In this document: one piece after another, positions 1-9,151 of the stretch | Layout of the letters: the number at the start of each line of letters is the position of its first letter | Position numbering within the stretch: the first letter of the stretch is position 1 | Assembly: GCF_901482695.1 (NCBI RefSeq) | Contig: NZ_LR590484.1 | Location: 1,612,001-1,676,000, forward strand | DNA from: Sphingobacterium thalpophilum | GTDB taxonomy: Bacteria; Bacteroidota; Bacteroidia; Sphingobacteriales; Sphingobacteriaceae | DNA length: 64,000 nt | Direction: 5' to 3' | Translations under genes and position numbers: made by a program | The notes under the pieces: generated by a model | What the model saw: the letters and a program-made list of their open reading frames with translations, nothing else | What the model was told of the DNA's origin: nothing | Database searches by the model: none

Positions 1-1569
1 AAAACCAAACAGGTGGAAACGCTCAGGAAACGCTATGTCAACCTGATCTCCCAGGCCAAGAAAACGAATGCAAATGATGCTTTTCAGGTGGTGATGCAGG
101 CACTGACGGATGCTGTCGACCCGCATACTTCTTACTTCAACCCTTCATTTGCGCAGGCATTCAACGAAGGCATGGCCAATACCTTTGAAGGGATCGGTGC
201 CCGACTGATGATCGACAACGAAGCGGTGACCATCAATGAAATTATTCCCGGCGGGCCGATCTTTAAAGACAAGACCATCCAGGTCAACGATAAAATTATC
301 GGCGTAGCACAGGGCAAGGACGGTGAATTTGAAGACATCATCGGCTGGAGACTGGATGCCGCCGTAGCGAAAATAAAAGGCCCTAAGGGTACTGTGGTAC
401 GCCTCAAAATCATTCCGGCAGGCCAGCCGATGAATGCACATCCGCGCATCGTATCGCTGGTACGGGAAAAGATCGTCGTGGAGGAAGAGTCGGCGAAAAA
501 GGAAATCATGAACGTCAAAGGTGCCGACGGCAAAATGTACAAGGTCGGGGTCATTAATATCCCGAAATTTTACATGGACTTTGATGCCTATAGAAGACGT
601 GATCCCAACTATAAAAGCACCACCAGAGATGTGCGCATGATCCTTGATACGCTCAAACAGGCGAAAGTGGATGCCGTAATCATCGACCTGCGCTTCAATG
701 GCGGAGGCTCGCTTCCGGAAGCCATCGACCTCACCGGTCTCTTTATCGACAAAGGTCCTGTGGTACAGGTACGGGATACCAAAAATAATATCGATGTGGA
801 AGAGGATAAGAATCCGGGGGTATCCTGGGATGGCCCGCTGGGCGTGATCATCAACCGCTTCTCAGCTTCGGCTTCAGAGATCTTTGCCGGCGCCATTCAG
901 GACTATGGCCGTGGTGTGATCCTGGGTTCACAAAGTTATGGCAAGGGTACCGTGCAGTCGGCAATAGACATGTCGCGCATCATCAGCCCCACAAGCCGCT
1001 TATTGCTGAAAGCATCGGGTGAGAAAGATCCGGATACTCCCGAAGGGGCTCCGCAATATGGACAGATCAACATCACCCTGGGCAAATTCTACCGGGTCAA
1101 CGGAAGCAGCACCCAGCATAAGGGTGTGACTCCGGACATCAGCTTCCCTTCGCAGTTCTCCGCAGAGAAATTCGGGGAAAGCTCCGAAAAATCAGCCCTG
1201 CCATGGGATCAGATCCAGTCGAGCAACTTCAAGAAAGTGGCCGACATGACCGGTGTGGACAAAAAGCTCGAAGCACTGCATGAAGCCCGCATCAAAAACT
1301 CACTCGAATACAAATACCTGAAAGAGGATATCGAAGAGGCTCAGAAGGATGAAGACACCAAATTCCCGCTGGAATTTAACAAATTCAAAAAAGAGAAAGA
1401 CGATAACCTGCGGAAAAACCGCGAGCGCATCAATGCGCTGCTGAAACTCCAGGGCAAACCAGCCTGGGAGGAAGGCAAACCGCAGCCGAAAATGGATCTT
1501 GACTTTGTAAAAGACGAAAGTGCCAAAGTGATGACCGATTACATCATCAACTTTGCGGGTAAAAAATAA
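1..1569 (+). CDS. prc: Carboxy-terminal processing protease (S41, Tsp/Prc family), 5' end outside the window
   Basis: Periplasmic tail-specific serine protease that degrades proteins from exposed C-termini. The reading frame is open from base 1, so the N-terminus is missing; the GTG at 13 is only the first possible start in the window. A PDZ domain (GIGARL, then a PGGPIFKD-type stretch) lies near 190-400. The S41 catalytic core follows, with the serine motif SASASEIF at about 862-885 and the lysine motif GKGTVQS near 943, which form the Ser/Lys dyad. The lysine- and glutamate-rich C-terminus (about 1150-1560) fits the C-terminal domain of the long Prc subfamily rather than the short CtpA type. 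A hairpin terminator follows the stop. Family assignment is firm; the substrate is unknown. Confidence 0.93.
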   Translation, partial: KTKQVETLRKRYVNLISQAKKTNANDAFQVVMQALTDAVDPHTSYFNPSFAQAFNEGMANTFEGIGARLMIDNEAVTINEIIPGGPIFKDKTIQVNDKIIGVAQGKDGEFEDIIGWRLDAAVAKIKGPKGTVVRLKIIPAGQPMNAHPRIVSLVREKIVVEEESAKKEIMNVKGADGKMYKVGVINIPKFYMDFDAYRRRDPNYKSTTRDVRMILDTLKQAKVDAVIIDLRFNGGGSLPEAIDLTGLFIDKGPVVQVRDTKNNIDVEEDKNPGVSWDGPLGVIINRFSASASEIFAGAIQDYGRGVILGSQSYGKGTVQSAIDMSRIISPTSRLLLKASGEKDPDTPEGAPQYGQINITLGKFYRVNGSSTQHKGVTPDISFPSQFSAEKFGESSEKSALPWDQIQSSNFKKVADMTGVDKKLEALHEARIKNSLEYKYLKEDIEEAQKDEDTKFPLEFNKFKKEKDDNLRKNRERINALLKLQGKPAWEEGKPQPKMDLDFVKDESAKVMTDYIINFAGKK

Positions 1570-1589
1570 GGATGTCCAGCATCCTGCGG

Positions 1590-1625
1590 AAAGGCAATCG
1601 TAACAACGGTTGCCTTTCTTTTTTT
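1590..1625 (+). terminator. Rho-independent terminator after the Prc-type protease
   Basis: AAAGGCAA (1590-1597) pairs with TTGCCTTT (1610-1617), followed by a run of T to 1625. It lies 20 bases after the protease stop codon. Confidence 0.8.
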
Positions 1626-1766
1626 GCCGCCCCCCTACCTCGTGCGCCGTTGCCTGATCAAGGTTTTTGGTGATCTTCATCACTATGCGCTACATTTCAC
1701 ATTAAATTCATCTTTTGTTCGTAACTTATCGTAAGATTAATTGTTTTACTAAAAAACGATACGATT

Positions 1767-2597
1767 ATGAAACGCATTCTCCTTTTAACTGACTTTTCTG
1801 AAAATGCCCTGCTGGCGGCAAAGCAAGTGGCTCTATGCACGGAGGCATGGCACACCGAAGCTGTGCTCGTATACCACACTTACAACAGCGTAACCATCGT
1901 GAACAACGAACCGATCGTCGTGGTCAATGACGAAGTAAAAGCGGCTAAAGAAAAGGAACTGCAGGAATGGATGGAGCAGATAAAGCCGCTCTTTCCTGCG
2001 CAGGTGGATTTATCCCACCGGCTGGAAGATGTCGATCTTCCTATCGGTGTGAATGAGCTCTGTAATGCCGAGAATATCGACCTTGTCGCGCTGGGAATCA
2101 CCGGCCAGACAGGTTTTGCCAAAATACTGGTGGGCAGCAACGCGATCACCCTGATGGATATCTGCAACAGGCCGATGCTGATCGTCTCCCACAAAGTCGT
2201 CCCCGCCATCCCGAAACATGTGCTGGCCACCACAGACCTCAAGGAGGTGGACCGGAAGCTCAGCCTGTTTGACCTGGACCAGGTCCTTGGCAGCTTCTCC
2301 GCCCAGCTTTATGTACTGAATGTAGCCAAACGGGAAAGTGCTGCGGCAGAACTGGCACAGGAACTCAACTATCTGCATGAGCGACTGGACAAGTACAAAC
2401 CGGTCTACGATTATATCAGCCACGACGATATTGTCACCAGCATCACCGAGTACGCCAGGGAAAAGCATATCGACCTGATCCTGTCCTTCCATAAGAAACA
2501 GGGACTACTGGCCAGCTTATTTAAAACGAGCATATCCAAAAAGATCGCCTGGAACGGCGCTGCCAACCTGCTGGTGATACCCATGGACAGCATGTAA
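1767..2597 (+). CDS. Universal stress protein, tandem UspA domains
   Basis: Cytoplasmic stress protein of 276 residues, about twice one Usp domain. Domain 1 begins LLLTDFSENA at residue 5. It holds the nucleotide-binding signature G-x2-G-x9-G-S at G110, G113, G123 and S124, so it probably binds ATP. Domain 2 (about 150-276) ends in a hydrophobic NLLVIPMDS strand and lacks a clear copy of that signature. It is closely similar in layout to the genes at 3442 and 57997, with the signature at the same residue numbers in the 3442 copy. The start has no strong ribosome site, which is normal in this phylum. What it responds to cannot be read from the sequence. Confidence 0.9.
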   Translation: MKRILLLTDFSENALLAAKQVALCTEAWHTEAVLVYHTYNSVTIVNNEPIVVVNDEVKAAKEKELQEWMEQIKPLFPAQVDLSHRLEDVDLPIGVNELCNAENIDLVALGITGQTGFAKILVGSNAITLMDICNRPMLIVSHKVVPAIPKHVLATTDLKEVDRKLSLFDLDQVLGSFSAQLYVLNVAKRESAAAELAQELNYLHERLDKYKPVYDYISHDDIVTSITEYAREKHIDLILSFHKKQGLLASLFKTSISKKIAWNGAANLLVIPMDSM

Positions 2598-2602
2598 AAA
2601 AT

Positions 2603-2634
2603 AAGGCCCCTGTTGATAAAGGGGCTATTTTTTG
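2603..2634. terminator. Terminator between convergent usp and doxX genes
   Basis: GCCCC (2606-2610) and GGGGC (2621-2625) form a short stem, with TATTTTTT on the plus side. It overlaps the last codons of the minus-strand DoxX gene, so it mainly serves the plus-strand usp gene. Confidence 0.6.
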
Positions 2635-3032
2635 TCTACGGAATGCCTGCCGGGCCCAACAAAAACCAGCCCGAAGAACACGAAAAATAATTCGATCGCA
2701 TGGGATGCGCCTGAGATACCGTCTCCTTTGGACAGGTGCATCAGTCCGGCGACAATCATCGTAAAGGCGAGCAGCAAGGCCGAAGGCCTAAAGAATAATC
2801 CCAGCAGCAGAAATAGACCGCCCACGGTTTCGGTAGCAGCGGCCATGAAGCCCCAGAAAGCAGGGATAAAATGGATACCCATATTTCCCATGGCCTTGCC
2901 GACGCCAGCCCAGAGCTCGGGCCCACCCTGCAGCTTGGGCAGTCCATGCATAATCATCATCACGCCCAACCCGATACGCAGGATCAACAAGCCTGTGTCT
3001 CTATATTTACCCAAAGAATTCCAAATTGCCAT
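2625..3032 (-). CDS. DoxX family membrane protein
   Basis: Small inner-membrane protein of 135 residues with four predicted membrane helices: LILRIGLGVMMIMHGLPKL near residue 15, then segments near 55, 75 and 105. The GLPKLQGG and GLFFRPSALLL stretches are typical of DoxX/YphA-type proteins. These accompany redox or thiol-stress functions in other bacteria, but the biochemical role is not settled. It is transcribed away from the usp gene at 3442 and converges on the one at 1767. The start MAIWNSLGKY is clear; the longer antisense reading frame over this gene is not a gene. Confidence 0.85.
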   Translation of the reverse strand: MAIWNSLGKYRDTGLLILRIGLGVMMIMHGLPKLQGGPELWAGVGKAMGNMGIHFIPAFWGFMAAATETVGGLFLLLGLFFRPSALLLAFTMIVAGLMHLSKGDGISGASHAIELFFVFFGLVFVGPGRHSVDKK

Positions 3033-3441
3033 ATTTGAAGAATTATGATTTGTGAAAACTGTTCATTATTGATTTCTGTTTCTAAAATAACCAATTTATC
3101 GAAATTAGCAAGGGCCCTGCGCCATAACTCTACCGCAAACGCCTGATAGCGCACGATCAGACCACCGATCAGCTCAGGCAAACCTGCAACCAGACCACCG
3201 CGAGACCGCCAGTCAGGTCGTCATCGCACTCTCCACCTCCCCGCCTGCCTCAAAGTTAGGACAAAAAAAAAGCCGTTTATTTGATATAGATTAAAAAACA
3301 ACGGCCCATAAGCATATTTGATCAGGGGAAAGATAGACGTACAGGAATACCGGCAACAGAAAATGTACTGCTCTGCAGAAAAATATTGCATTTATAATCC
3401 TAAATACGTAATTTAAGGGCAAAAGACCGTTTATAAACGCT
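3033..3441. other. 409-bp divergent intergenic region (doxX / usp)
   Basis: It separates the divergent doxX (minus) and usp (plus) genes and must hold both promoters; no convincing -33/-7 pair was found. Near 3270 a run of nine A precedes GCCGTT (3272-3277), which can pair with AACGGC (3300-3305). Read on the minus strand this is a hairpin followed by nine T, a terminator shape with no annotated minus-strand gene upstream of it. The short reading frames here look spurious. Confidence 0.5.
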
Positions 3442-4263
3442 ATGAAGAATCTACTGCTACTAACGGATTTCTCAGACAATGCTTATGCTGCTGCTCAATA
3501 TGCGGCCAAATTGGCTCCGCTCTGGGGTATAGAAAAAGTGGTGCTTTACCACACCTATGAGGTGGTCCCCACTGTCGGGACAGAGCCTGTCGTGATCAGC
3601 AATGCCGAGATACTGGAAGAAAAGCAGAAAGATCTCAATAGCTGGGAGGAAGATCTGATCCAGCTGTTTCCGCAGGGAATCGCCTGGAAGGTGGTACTAG
3701 AAGAATATGAACTGAGCTACGGCGTCAACCGCACCTGTGCCGAAGAGGATATCGATCTGGTTGTCGTCGGTACTGCGGGTAAGAGCGGCTTCAAAAAACT
3801 GCTGCTGGGCAGCAATACACTGAAGCTGATCGAAAACTGTCATACCCCCTTACTGGTGGTACCAGCTAAGGCTGAATTCCGGATCCCCAAAAAGATGCTG
3901 ATTGCCACCAACCTCAAGGAGGTGAAACTCAAGCTGGACCGGCTGCTGGTCAACGCCGCAGAAGTACTGCGCAAGAGCGAAGTCTATGTGGTGCATGTGA
4001 CCAAAGAAGATCCCGCCAACAAAGCCGTCAGTGCCGAGATTGAGACCATGAAAGCGATGCTGGCCAGCTACCAGCCCATGTACAGCTACATCCTCACCTC
4101 GGACATCGCTACCGGCATCAACCAGTACATCAACGAAAACCATATCGATATGATGGTCTGCTTTCACCGGGACAAAGGCATGCTCAGCCGCATTTTTAAC
4201 ACCAGTATCGCCCAAAAGATGGCCTGGAAAAGCCAGGCCGCCATGCTCGTTATTTCAGTTTGA
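3442..4263 (+). CDS. Universal stress protein, tandem UspA domains
   Basis: 273-residue double-domain Usp, a paralogue of the gene at 1767 (LLLLTDFSDNAY at residue 3, VVLYHTYE near 33). The ATP-binding signature G-x2-G-x9-G-S is at G110, G113, G123 and S124 in domain 1. Domain 2 covers about 150-273 and ends AAMLVISV. The two usp genes flank doxX but lie in separate transcription units. The gene converges on the LD-carboxypeptidase gene, about 30 bases away. A role in general stress is inferred from the family only. Confidence 0.9.
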   Translation: MKNLLLLTDFSDNAYAAAQYAAKLAPLWGIEKVVLYHTYEVVPTVGTEPVVISNAEILEEKQKDLNSWEEDLIQLFPQGIAWKVVLEEYELSYGVNRTCAEEDIDLVVVGTAGKSGFKKLLLGSNTLKLIENCHTPLLVVPAKAEFRIPKKMLIATNLKEVKLKLDRLLVNAAEVLRKSEVYVVHVTKEDPANKAVSAEIETMKAMLASYQPMYSYILTSDIATGINQYINENHIDMMVCFHRDKGMLSRIFNTSIAQKMAWKSQAAMLVISV

Positions 4264-4294
4264 CCGGGTTATATTGGGTATGGAATGCTGAATA

Positions 4295-5197
4295 CTACAT
4301 ATATTGTAAACTAACTGACTCCGTCGTCGTCGTCAGGGTCACTTTACGGCCCAGTATCAGCGCATGGTTGTCATCAATATGCCCCGCGGGGTACCCAAAA
4401 GCGACCGGAAAATCATATTCTTTTACTTTGTCCCACACAATTTCCTCCACAGACTGCCCAAAAGCGGGATCATTATCTTTCATGGAGGAGAAGCCGCCCA
4501 CAATCAGTCCTTTCAGTTTCCTGAGCTTGCCCGCCCGTTTCAGGGCCCACAGCATCCTGTCGACAGCATAGTAAGCCTCACCGACATCCTCGATAAACAG
4601 AATCTTGTTGCTGTATTTGGGGTCCGAATCTGATCCCAGGACGGACAGCAGAATGGCCAGATTGCCACCGATCAGTTTGCCTGTCGCCTCACCGGGACGG
4701 TTGGGGAAAGCCGACTGTGTATAGGTAAAATCCATGTTGTCGCCAAAAAGGGCCTTCCGGAGGGTATCAAGCGAAGCCTCGGTACCGGATTCGAAGGATT
4801 TGGGCATCTGTCCGTGAATAGTTGCAATTTTGTAGTTGCGCTGAATATGGCTATGCAGTACGGTGATATCGCTAAAGCCGACCAGCCATTTGGGCTGTTT
4901 TTCAAATGCCGAAAAATCAATCTGATCGATGATGCGCACACTGCCGTAACCTCCGCGTGCAGCAAAGACAGCTTTAATGGAAGGATCGTCCAGCGCCCAC
5001 TGCAGGTCGGCAGCACGCAGACTGTCATCGCCCGCAAACTGATGGTACGCAGTGCTCACGGTCTGGCCGACGACCACCTCCAGCCCCCAGCCCTCCAGGG
5101 TACGGATCCCCACATCGATATTTCCACGGATAAAACTGGCCGGACAGACGATGGCAACCTTGTCGCCCGGCTGAAGATAAGCAGGTACTCTGGACAT
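4295..5197 (-). CDS. LD-carboxypeptidase (S66 family, LdcA/MccF-like)
   Basis: Serine peptidase of 300 residues that removes the terminal D-alanine from murein tetrapeptides in cell-wall recycling; some relatives (MccF) cleave microcin C instead. The nucleophile motif GFSD is at G107-D110 (Ser109). The ARGGYGSVRI stretch near residue 80 and the TIHGQM segment near 126 match the fold, and the length is typical. No signal peptide is visible, so it acts in the cytoplasm. It is transcribed divergently from metG. LdcA function is the likely default; MccF-like immunity cannot be excluded without comparing substrate-loop residues. Confidence 0.88.
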   Translation of the reverse strand: MSRVPAYLQPGDKVAIVCPASFIRGNIDVGIRTLEGWGLEVVVGQTVSTAYHQFAGDDSLRAADLQWALDDPSIKAVFAARGGYGSVRIIDQIDFSAFEKQPKWLVGFSDITVLHSHIQRNYKIATIHGQMPKSFESGTEASLDTLRKALFGDNMDFTYTQSAFPNRPGEATGKLIGGNLAILLSVLGSDSDPKYSNKILFIEDVGEAYYAVDRMLWALKRAGKLRKLKGLIVGGFSSMKDNDPAFGQSVEEIVWDKVKEYDFPVAFGYPAGHIDDNHALILGRKVTLTTTTESVSLQYM

Positions 5198-5320
5198 ATT
5201 CTTTTATTGCTTCTGTTAAAAATTGCGCATACGGCTGAAGCGCGGCCGCGCACCAGCTGTAAAGCGCTCTTGCTTACAAATAAACGTAAATTTATCTTAG
5301 TTATATACCGCAAATTGAAT

Positions 5321-5328
5321 TATCTTTG
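5321..5328 (+). promoter_or_regulatory. Bacteroidota -7 element TATCTTTG ahead of metG
   Basis: A perfect TAnnTTTG consensus. A weak TTAG near 5297 could serve as the -33 box. Transcription would begin near 5335, which argues against the GTG at 5341 as the start of metG. Confidence 0.55.
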
Positions 5329-5334
5329 TGAAGG

Positions 5335-5361
5335 AAACAAGTGACAAGCGCTTGTTTTTTT
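5335..5361 (+). promoter_or_regulatory. Hairpin plus T-run in the metG leader, possible attenuator
   Basis: AAACAAG (5335-5341) can pair with CTTGTTT (5351-5357), with T continuing to 5361. Within it ACAAGCGCTTGT (5344-5355) is itself a palindrome, so two alternative folds exist. It sits right after the predicted transcription start and before the likely TTG start codon. Confidence 0.35.
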
Positions 5362-5391
5362 ATTCACTTAACTTTAACTGACTTTAAAGCA

Positions 5392-7461
5392 TTGAGTATT
5401 CTAGATAAAAAACGTTATACGATTACATCGGCATTACCATATGCCAATGGTCCGCTGCACATCGGACACCTCGCGGGCGCTTACATCCCCGGAGATATTT
5501 TTGTACGTTATCTGCGTCTGAATGGAAAGGATGTGGTCTATGTCTGTGGTTCGGATGAACATGGGGCAGCCATTACCATCCGTGCGAAAAAAGAAGGGAT
5601 CACTCCCCAGCAGATTATTGATAAATATAACAAACAGATCAAAGAGAGCTTTGAGGAGTTTGGTATCTCATTTGACATTTACCACCGTACTTCCGAACCG
5701 ATACATCACCAGCTGTCGCAGGATTTTTTCCTCAACTTATACAATAAAGGGGAGTTTGTCGAGAAATTTTCTGAACAATATTACGACGAAGAATTTCACC
5801 AGTTTTTGGCAGACCGTTATATCACCGGTACCTGTCCGAACTGTAAGTCCGAAGGTGCCTATGGGGATCAGTGCGAAAAATGCGGTACTTCCCTCAGCCC
5901 AACGGACCTGATCAACCCCATCTCTACCTTAAGTGGCAAGACACCGGTACTGAAAGAAACGAAGCACTGGTACCTTCCACTGGACAAATACCAGCCCTGG
6001 CTGGAAAAATGGCTTATCGAGGGCAAGAAAAATAGCCTGAAGTCCAACGTATTCGGCCAATGCCAGTCCTGGCTCAAATCTGGACTGCAGCCACGCTCCA
6101 TGACCCGGGATCTCGACTGGGGGGTAGATGTGCCGCTCGAAGAAGCACAGGGCAAGAAACTGTATGTCTGGCTGGATGCCCCCATAGGCTACATCTCAGC
6201 GACCAAACAGTGGGCACTCGACCATGGCAAAAACTGGGAAGATTACTGGAAGGCGCAGGAAAACCCCGCCGATGATTCGACGCTGATCCACTTTATCGGA
6301 AAAGACAACATCGTATTCCACTGTATCATATTTCCGGCGATATTGCATGCGCATGGCGGTTATATCCTGCCTGAAAATATTCCGGCCAATGAGTTCCTCA
6401 ACCTGGAGGGCGACAAGCTTTCCACGTCACGCAACCATGCGGTATGGCTGCATGAGTACCTGCAGGAATTTCCGGGCAAACAGGATGAGCTCCGGTATGT
6501 GCTCACCTCCATACTTCCCGAAACATCAGATGCTGAATTTACCTGGAAGGACTTTCAGGCGCGCGTCAACAATGAACTGGTGGCCATCTTTGGCAACTTC
6601 GTCAACCGCGTCATGGTGCTTTCACACAAATATTTTAACGGCAAGGTGTTGAGCGGATCGGCGAAGACCGCCGTAGACCAGTCGGTGCTGGACGAACTGA
6701 AGTCTTACCCCGCCACAATCAAATCCTCGCTGGAGCAGTTCCGCTTCCGCGAAGCACTGGCCGAGTTTATGAATGTAGCGCGCCTAGGCAACAAATACCT
6801 CGCGGATGAAGAACCCTGGAAAATCATCAAGACGGATGAAGAACGGGTCAAAACCATTTTAGGAGTAGCTGCCCAGATCGTTGCGAACCTCGCTGTGCTG
6901 GCACAGCCATTCCTGCCCAAGACAGCGACAAAGCTGTTTGAAATGCTCAACTTCCCACAGGGCAGCTGGACGGATGCTGGTAGCGACAACCTGATCGAGG
7001 ACGGCCATCAGCTGGGTGAAGTACAGCTGCTGTTTGATAAAATAACAGACGAACAGGTGGAATTCCAGCTCAACAAACTGGCGGAGGCGAAGGTCAAAAA
7101 TCTGGCAGACAACGCCAAGGTGGCCCCAGTAAAGGATAACATCAGCTTTGACGACTTTGTCAAAATGGATATCCGCGTAGGTACCATTCTGGAAGCAGAG
7201 AAAGTAGCCAAAACAAAGAAGCTGCTCAAGCTGACCATCGACACGGGCATCGACAAGCGCACCGTCGTATCGGGAATCGCCGAATATTTTAGCCCCGAAG
7301 AAATCGTCGGCCGCCAGGTGTCTATCCTGGTCAATCTAGAACCACGCGAAATCAAGGGCATCACTTCCCAGGGGATGATCCTGATGGCCGAGGACGCTGA
7401 TGGACGTCTGGATTTTGTCCGACCAGATACCAGCATAAAAGTTGGTAGCACTGTACGCTAA
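5392..7461 (+). CDS. metG: Methionine--tRNA ligase with C-terminal tRNA-binding domain
   Basis: Charges tRNA-Met with methionine using ATP in the cytoplasm. [11 protein letters not shown] gives the HIGH signature near the N-terminus and DKLSTSRN the KMSKS-type loop. The zinc knuckle is CPNC...CEKC (about 5834-5885). The last 110 residues ([18 protein letters not shown]) are the EMAP/Trbp111-like tRNA-binding dimerisation domain, so this is the long form. The frame is open back to a GTG at 5341, but that codon lies at the predicted transcription start. The TTG at 5392 ([10 protein letters not shown]) fits family N-termini better. There is no in-frame ATG before the HIGH motif. The product is certain; the start is less so. 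Confidence 0.95.
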   Translation: MSILDKKRYTITSALPYANGPLHIGHLAGAYIPGDIFVRYLRLNGKDVVYVCGSDEHGAAITIRAKKEGITPQQIIDKYNKQIKESFEEFGISFDIYHRTSEPIHHQLSQDFFLNLYNKGEFVEKFSEQYYDEEFHQFLADRYITGTCPNCKSEGAYGDQCEKCGTSLSPTDLINPISTLSGKTPVLKETKHWYLPLDKYQPWLEKWLIEGKKNSLKSNVFGQCQSWLKSGLQPRSMTRDLDWGVDVPLEEAQGKKLYVWLDAPIGYISATKQWALDHGKNWEDYWKAQENPADDSTLIHFIGKDNIVFHCIIFPAILHAHGGYILPENIPANEFLNLEGDKLSTSRNHAVWLHEYLQEFPGKQDELRYVLTSILPETSDAEFTWKDFQARVNNELVAIFGNFVNRVMVLSHKYFNGKVLSGSAKTAVDQSVLDELKSYPATIKSSLEQFRFREALAEFMNVARLGNKYLADEEPWKIIKTDEERVKTILGVAAQIVANLAVLAQPFLPKTATKLFEMLNFPQGSWTDAGSDNLIEDGHQLGEVQLLFDKITDEQVEFQLNKLAEAKVKNLADNAKVAPVKDNISFDDFVKMDIRVGTILEAEKVAKTKKLLKLTIDTGIDKRTVVSGIAEYFSPEEIVGRQVSILVNLEPREIKGITSQGMILMAEDADGRLDFVRPDTSIKVGSTVR

Positions 7462-7661
7462 CATCCGCAACAGGAGTTTCAAAAGATAACAAAATAAGAG
7501 GTCGTATCAAAAGATAAAAGTTAGATATGGCTTCTTTTTTCTTTTAATATCAGTTACAATATTGCTTCACAATAGCGCTGAATGTGTTTTGTTTTCGCTT
7601 ATACAAGGGTCTTCTTTTTGATAAAAATAATATTTGTCATTTATATGAGCGGTTGTTTGTG

Positions 7662-7669
7662 TATATTTG
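7662..7669 (+). promoter_or_regulatory. -7 element TATATTTG ahead of the copper-type locus
   Basis: A perfect TAnnTTTG match. No well-spaced -33 TTG was found (the nearest TTTG is at 7633-7636). Transcription would start near 7676, upstream of the TTG start at 7694. Confidence 0.45.
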
Positions 7670-7693
7670 GCAAAAAAAGGAAACAAACCACTT

Positions 7694-8062
7694 TTGAGAA
7701 GTCTTTGCACATATATGCTATTGGTCGCCTTGACACTGCAATCATTCTATCGCAGTATCATGACCATGGAGTATCAGATACATTTGACCGATTACCTCGC
7801 AAAATGTATAAACAAAGATAAGCCCCAGCTCCATTGCAATGGCCAATGTGTGCTGATGAAGAAAATAAAGGAAAAAGAAAAAGAGGAAACAAAAAAGGAT
7901 CTGTTGGTATATGAATACAATTCTCTTTATGTGCATAAAGAGAACACTGTTTTTAAAATGTACCAACCTAAGGAAGAAACCGACCAAAGCCTTTTTTCGA
8001 CTTATCCGATTGATTACAGGTTCAGTTACCATACATCCGTTTTCCGCCCGCCGATTAGCTAA
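7694..8062 (+). CDS. Small exported or membrane-anchored CxGxC protein, first gene of the copper-type locus
   Basis: I do not recognise a named family. The frame opens at 7667, but a -7 promoter element overlaps that codon. TTG 7694, with AAGGAAA 11 bases upstream, is a better start; ATG 7715 is also possible. The product of about 122 residues has an N-terminal hydrophobic segment (MLLVALTLQS). The motif NKDKPQLHCNGQC follows (cysteine codons at 7835 and 7847), then a lysine- and glutamate-rich stretch, and the protein ends in FRPPIS. The protein at 11145 has the same arrangement (NKNKPEMQCHGIC, end FVPPPIA). The two cysteines and nearby histidine could bind a metal such as copper; this is inferred from motif and neighbours. 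Confidence 0.7.
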   Translation: MRSLCTYMLLVALTLQSFYRSIMTMEYQIHLTDYLAKCINKDKPQLHCNGQCVLMKKIKEKEKEETKKDLLVYEYNSLYVHKENTVFKMYQPKEETDQSLFSTYPIDYRFSYHTSVFRPPIS

Positions 8063-8100
8063 TCGCAGCATCAGAACGTAGCTCCGCGTCAACCTGACAG

Positions 8101-8158
8101 ATTATCAATGGATTTCCGTCCATCGTCTTAACGGCGGTGCAAGACCGAAATTGATAAT
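8101..8158 (+). promoter_or_regulatory. Candidate structured leader RNA (three-stem fold)
   Basis: ATTATCAAT (8101-8109) pairs with ATTGATAAT (8150-8158), enclosing two small hairpins: ATGGA/TCCAT and GTCTT/AAGAC. An alternative pairing TAACGG with CCGTTA (just downstream) would break the second hairpin. It lies about 63 bases ahead of the lipoprotein gene at 8222. I match it to no known riboswitch; it could also be a processing site or chance. Confidence 0.3.
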
Positions 8159-8221
8159 GCCCGTTACGTTCACCCCATTTCAATAAATTTTCACGAAACA
8201 TTGGATTTACAATTCATCTAA

Positions 8222-9148
8222 ATGAAGAAGTCACTCCTTTTTCTCACCGCATTATGCCTTGCGGTGCTGTCCTGTACAAAGGAAAAAACGGATTACGAAG
8301 CGGAAATTGATACCGTCGTCCCCGAATACCACGAATTTGAAGAAGCTGTTGCCATCAAAAGCGGAGGTTACAGCATCAGTATCGAAGCATTGAACGGAAC
8401 GTTCTATAAAGGCTACAACGAAATCCGTTTGAAGATTACGGATATGCAGACCAAAGAAAAGGCAAATGCGTCCGCTGTAACATTCCTCCCTATCATGACC
8501 AATGCGGAAGGGGATCAGATTTCCTGTCCGCACCGATACGATTTGGACTATAGTCCAGACGGTGACTATTTTTCGGGATATTCGGTGTTTACGGATGAAA
8601 GCGGTACGGATGGCAGCTGGGAGCTTTATATCAGCTTCACGATTGCAGGCCAGTCCCATACGGTCAGCCAGAATATCGATGTCCATGAACAAGCCAACAA
8701 AAACCTGAACATGATCACGTTCACGGGAAAGGATAATGAACAATACATCATTGCCTTGTTGGCGCCACAAAAGCCAAAGGTTGGCGAAAACGGACTGGTT
8801 GCAGGCATCTATAAATACAATAGGCCGACCAATCCTCCATCCGGCAATTTCCCGGATGCCTCGCAGTTTTCATACACGGAGGTAAGCGGTTACACCTTGC
8901 AGTTAGACCCCCGGATGCCGGAGCCGTCTATGGGAAACCATTCCTCGCCCAACAATAGGGATTTAACACAGCAGGACGATGGCCTGTACCATGGCGTGGT
9001 CAACTACACCATGACGGGTAACTGGACGCTGAATTTCATCCTATTGAACCAGCAGGGGCAAATTTTGAAAGGCACAGTCGTACCAACGGATTTCACGCCG
9101 GGCGTGGAAGGCGTGAAAAGCGAATTATACATTGACATTTTATTCTAA
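8222..9148 (+). CDS. Lipoprotein of the copper-type locus, possible YtkA/FixH-like domain
   Basis: 308-residue exported lipoprotein: a hydrophobic signal ends in the lipobox LAVLSC near residue 18. The body looks all-beta, with two similar halves. Each half has a tract like that of YtkA/FixH-type proteins: a His/Met-rich loop (MPEPSMGNHSS near residue 240, PHRYD near residue 104) followed by GxxG...WxLxxx strands. The gene ends 3 bases before the TonB receptor, so the two are co-translated. It is probably a surface or periplasmic partner of the receptor. The domain assignment is tentative; the lipoprotein nature and the operon are clear. Confidence 0.75.
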   Translation: MKKSLLFLTALCLAVLSCTKEKTDYEAEIDTVVPEYHEFEEAVAIKSGGYSISIEALNGTFYKGYNEIRLKITDMQTKEKANASAVTFLPIMTNAEGDQISCPHRYDLDYSPDGDYFSGYSVFTDESGTDGSWELYISFTIAGQSHTVSQNIDVHEQANKNLNMITFTGKDNEQYIIALLAPQKPKVGENGLVAGIYKYNRPTNPPSGNFPDASQFSYTEVSGYTLQLDPRMPEPSMGNHSSPNNRDLTQQDDGLYHGVVNYTMTGNWTLNFILLNQQGQILKGTVVPTDFTPGVEGVKSELYIDILF

Positions 9149-9151
9149 GGT

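Noticed and set aside
2632..3048. Plus-strand frame over doxX
   Set aside because: It is antisense to a clear DoxX protein and matches no family.
5341..5391. GTG start for metG with an extra 17 residues
   Set aside because: The extension encodes an unfamiliar hydrophobic stretch and would begin at the predicted transcription start.
7582..7821. Reading frame overlapping the first small CxGxC gene
   Set aside because: It runs in another frame across the promoter and start of the CxGxC gene and shows no protein-like features.
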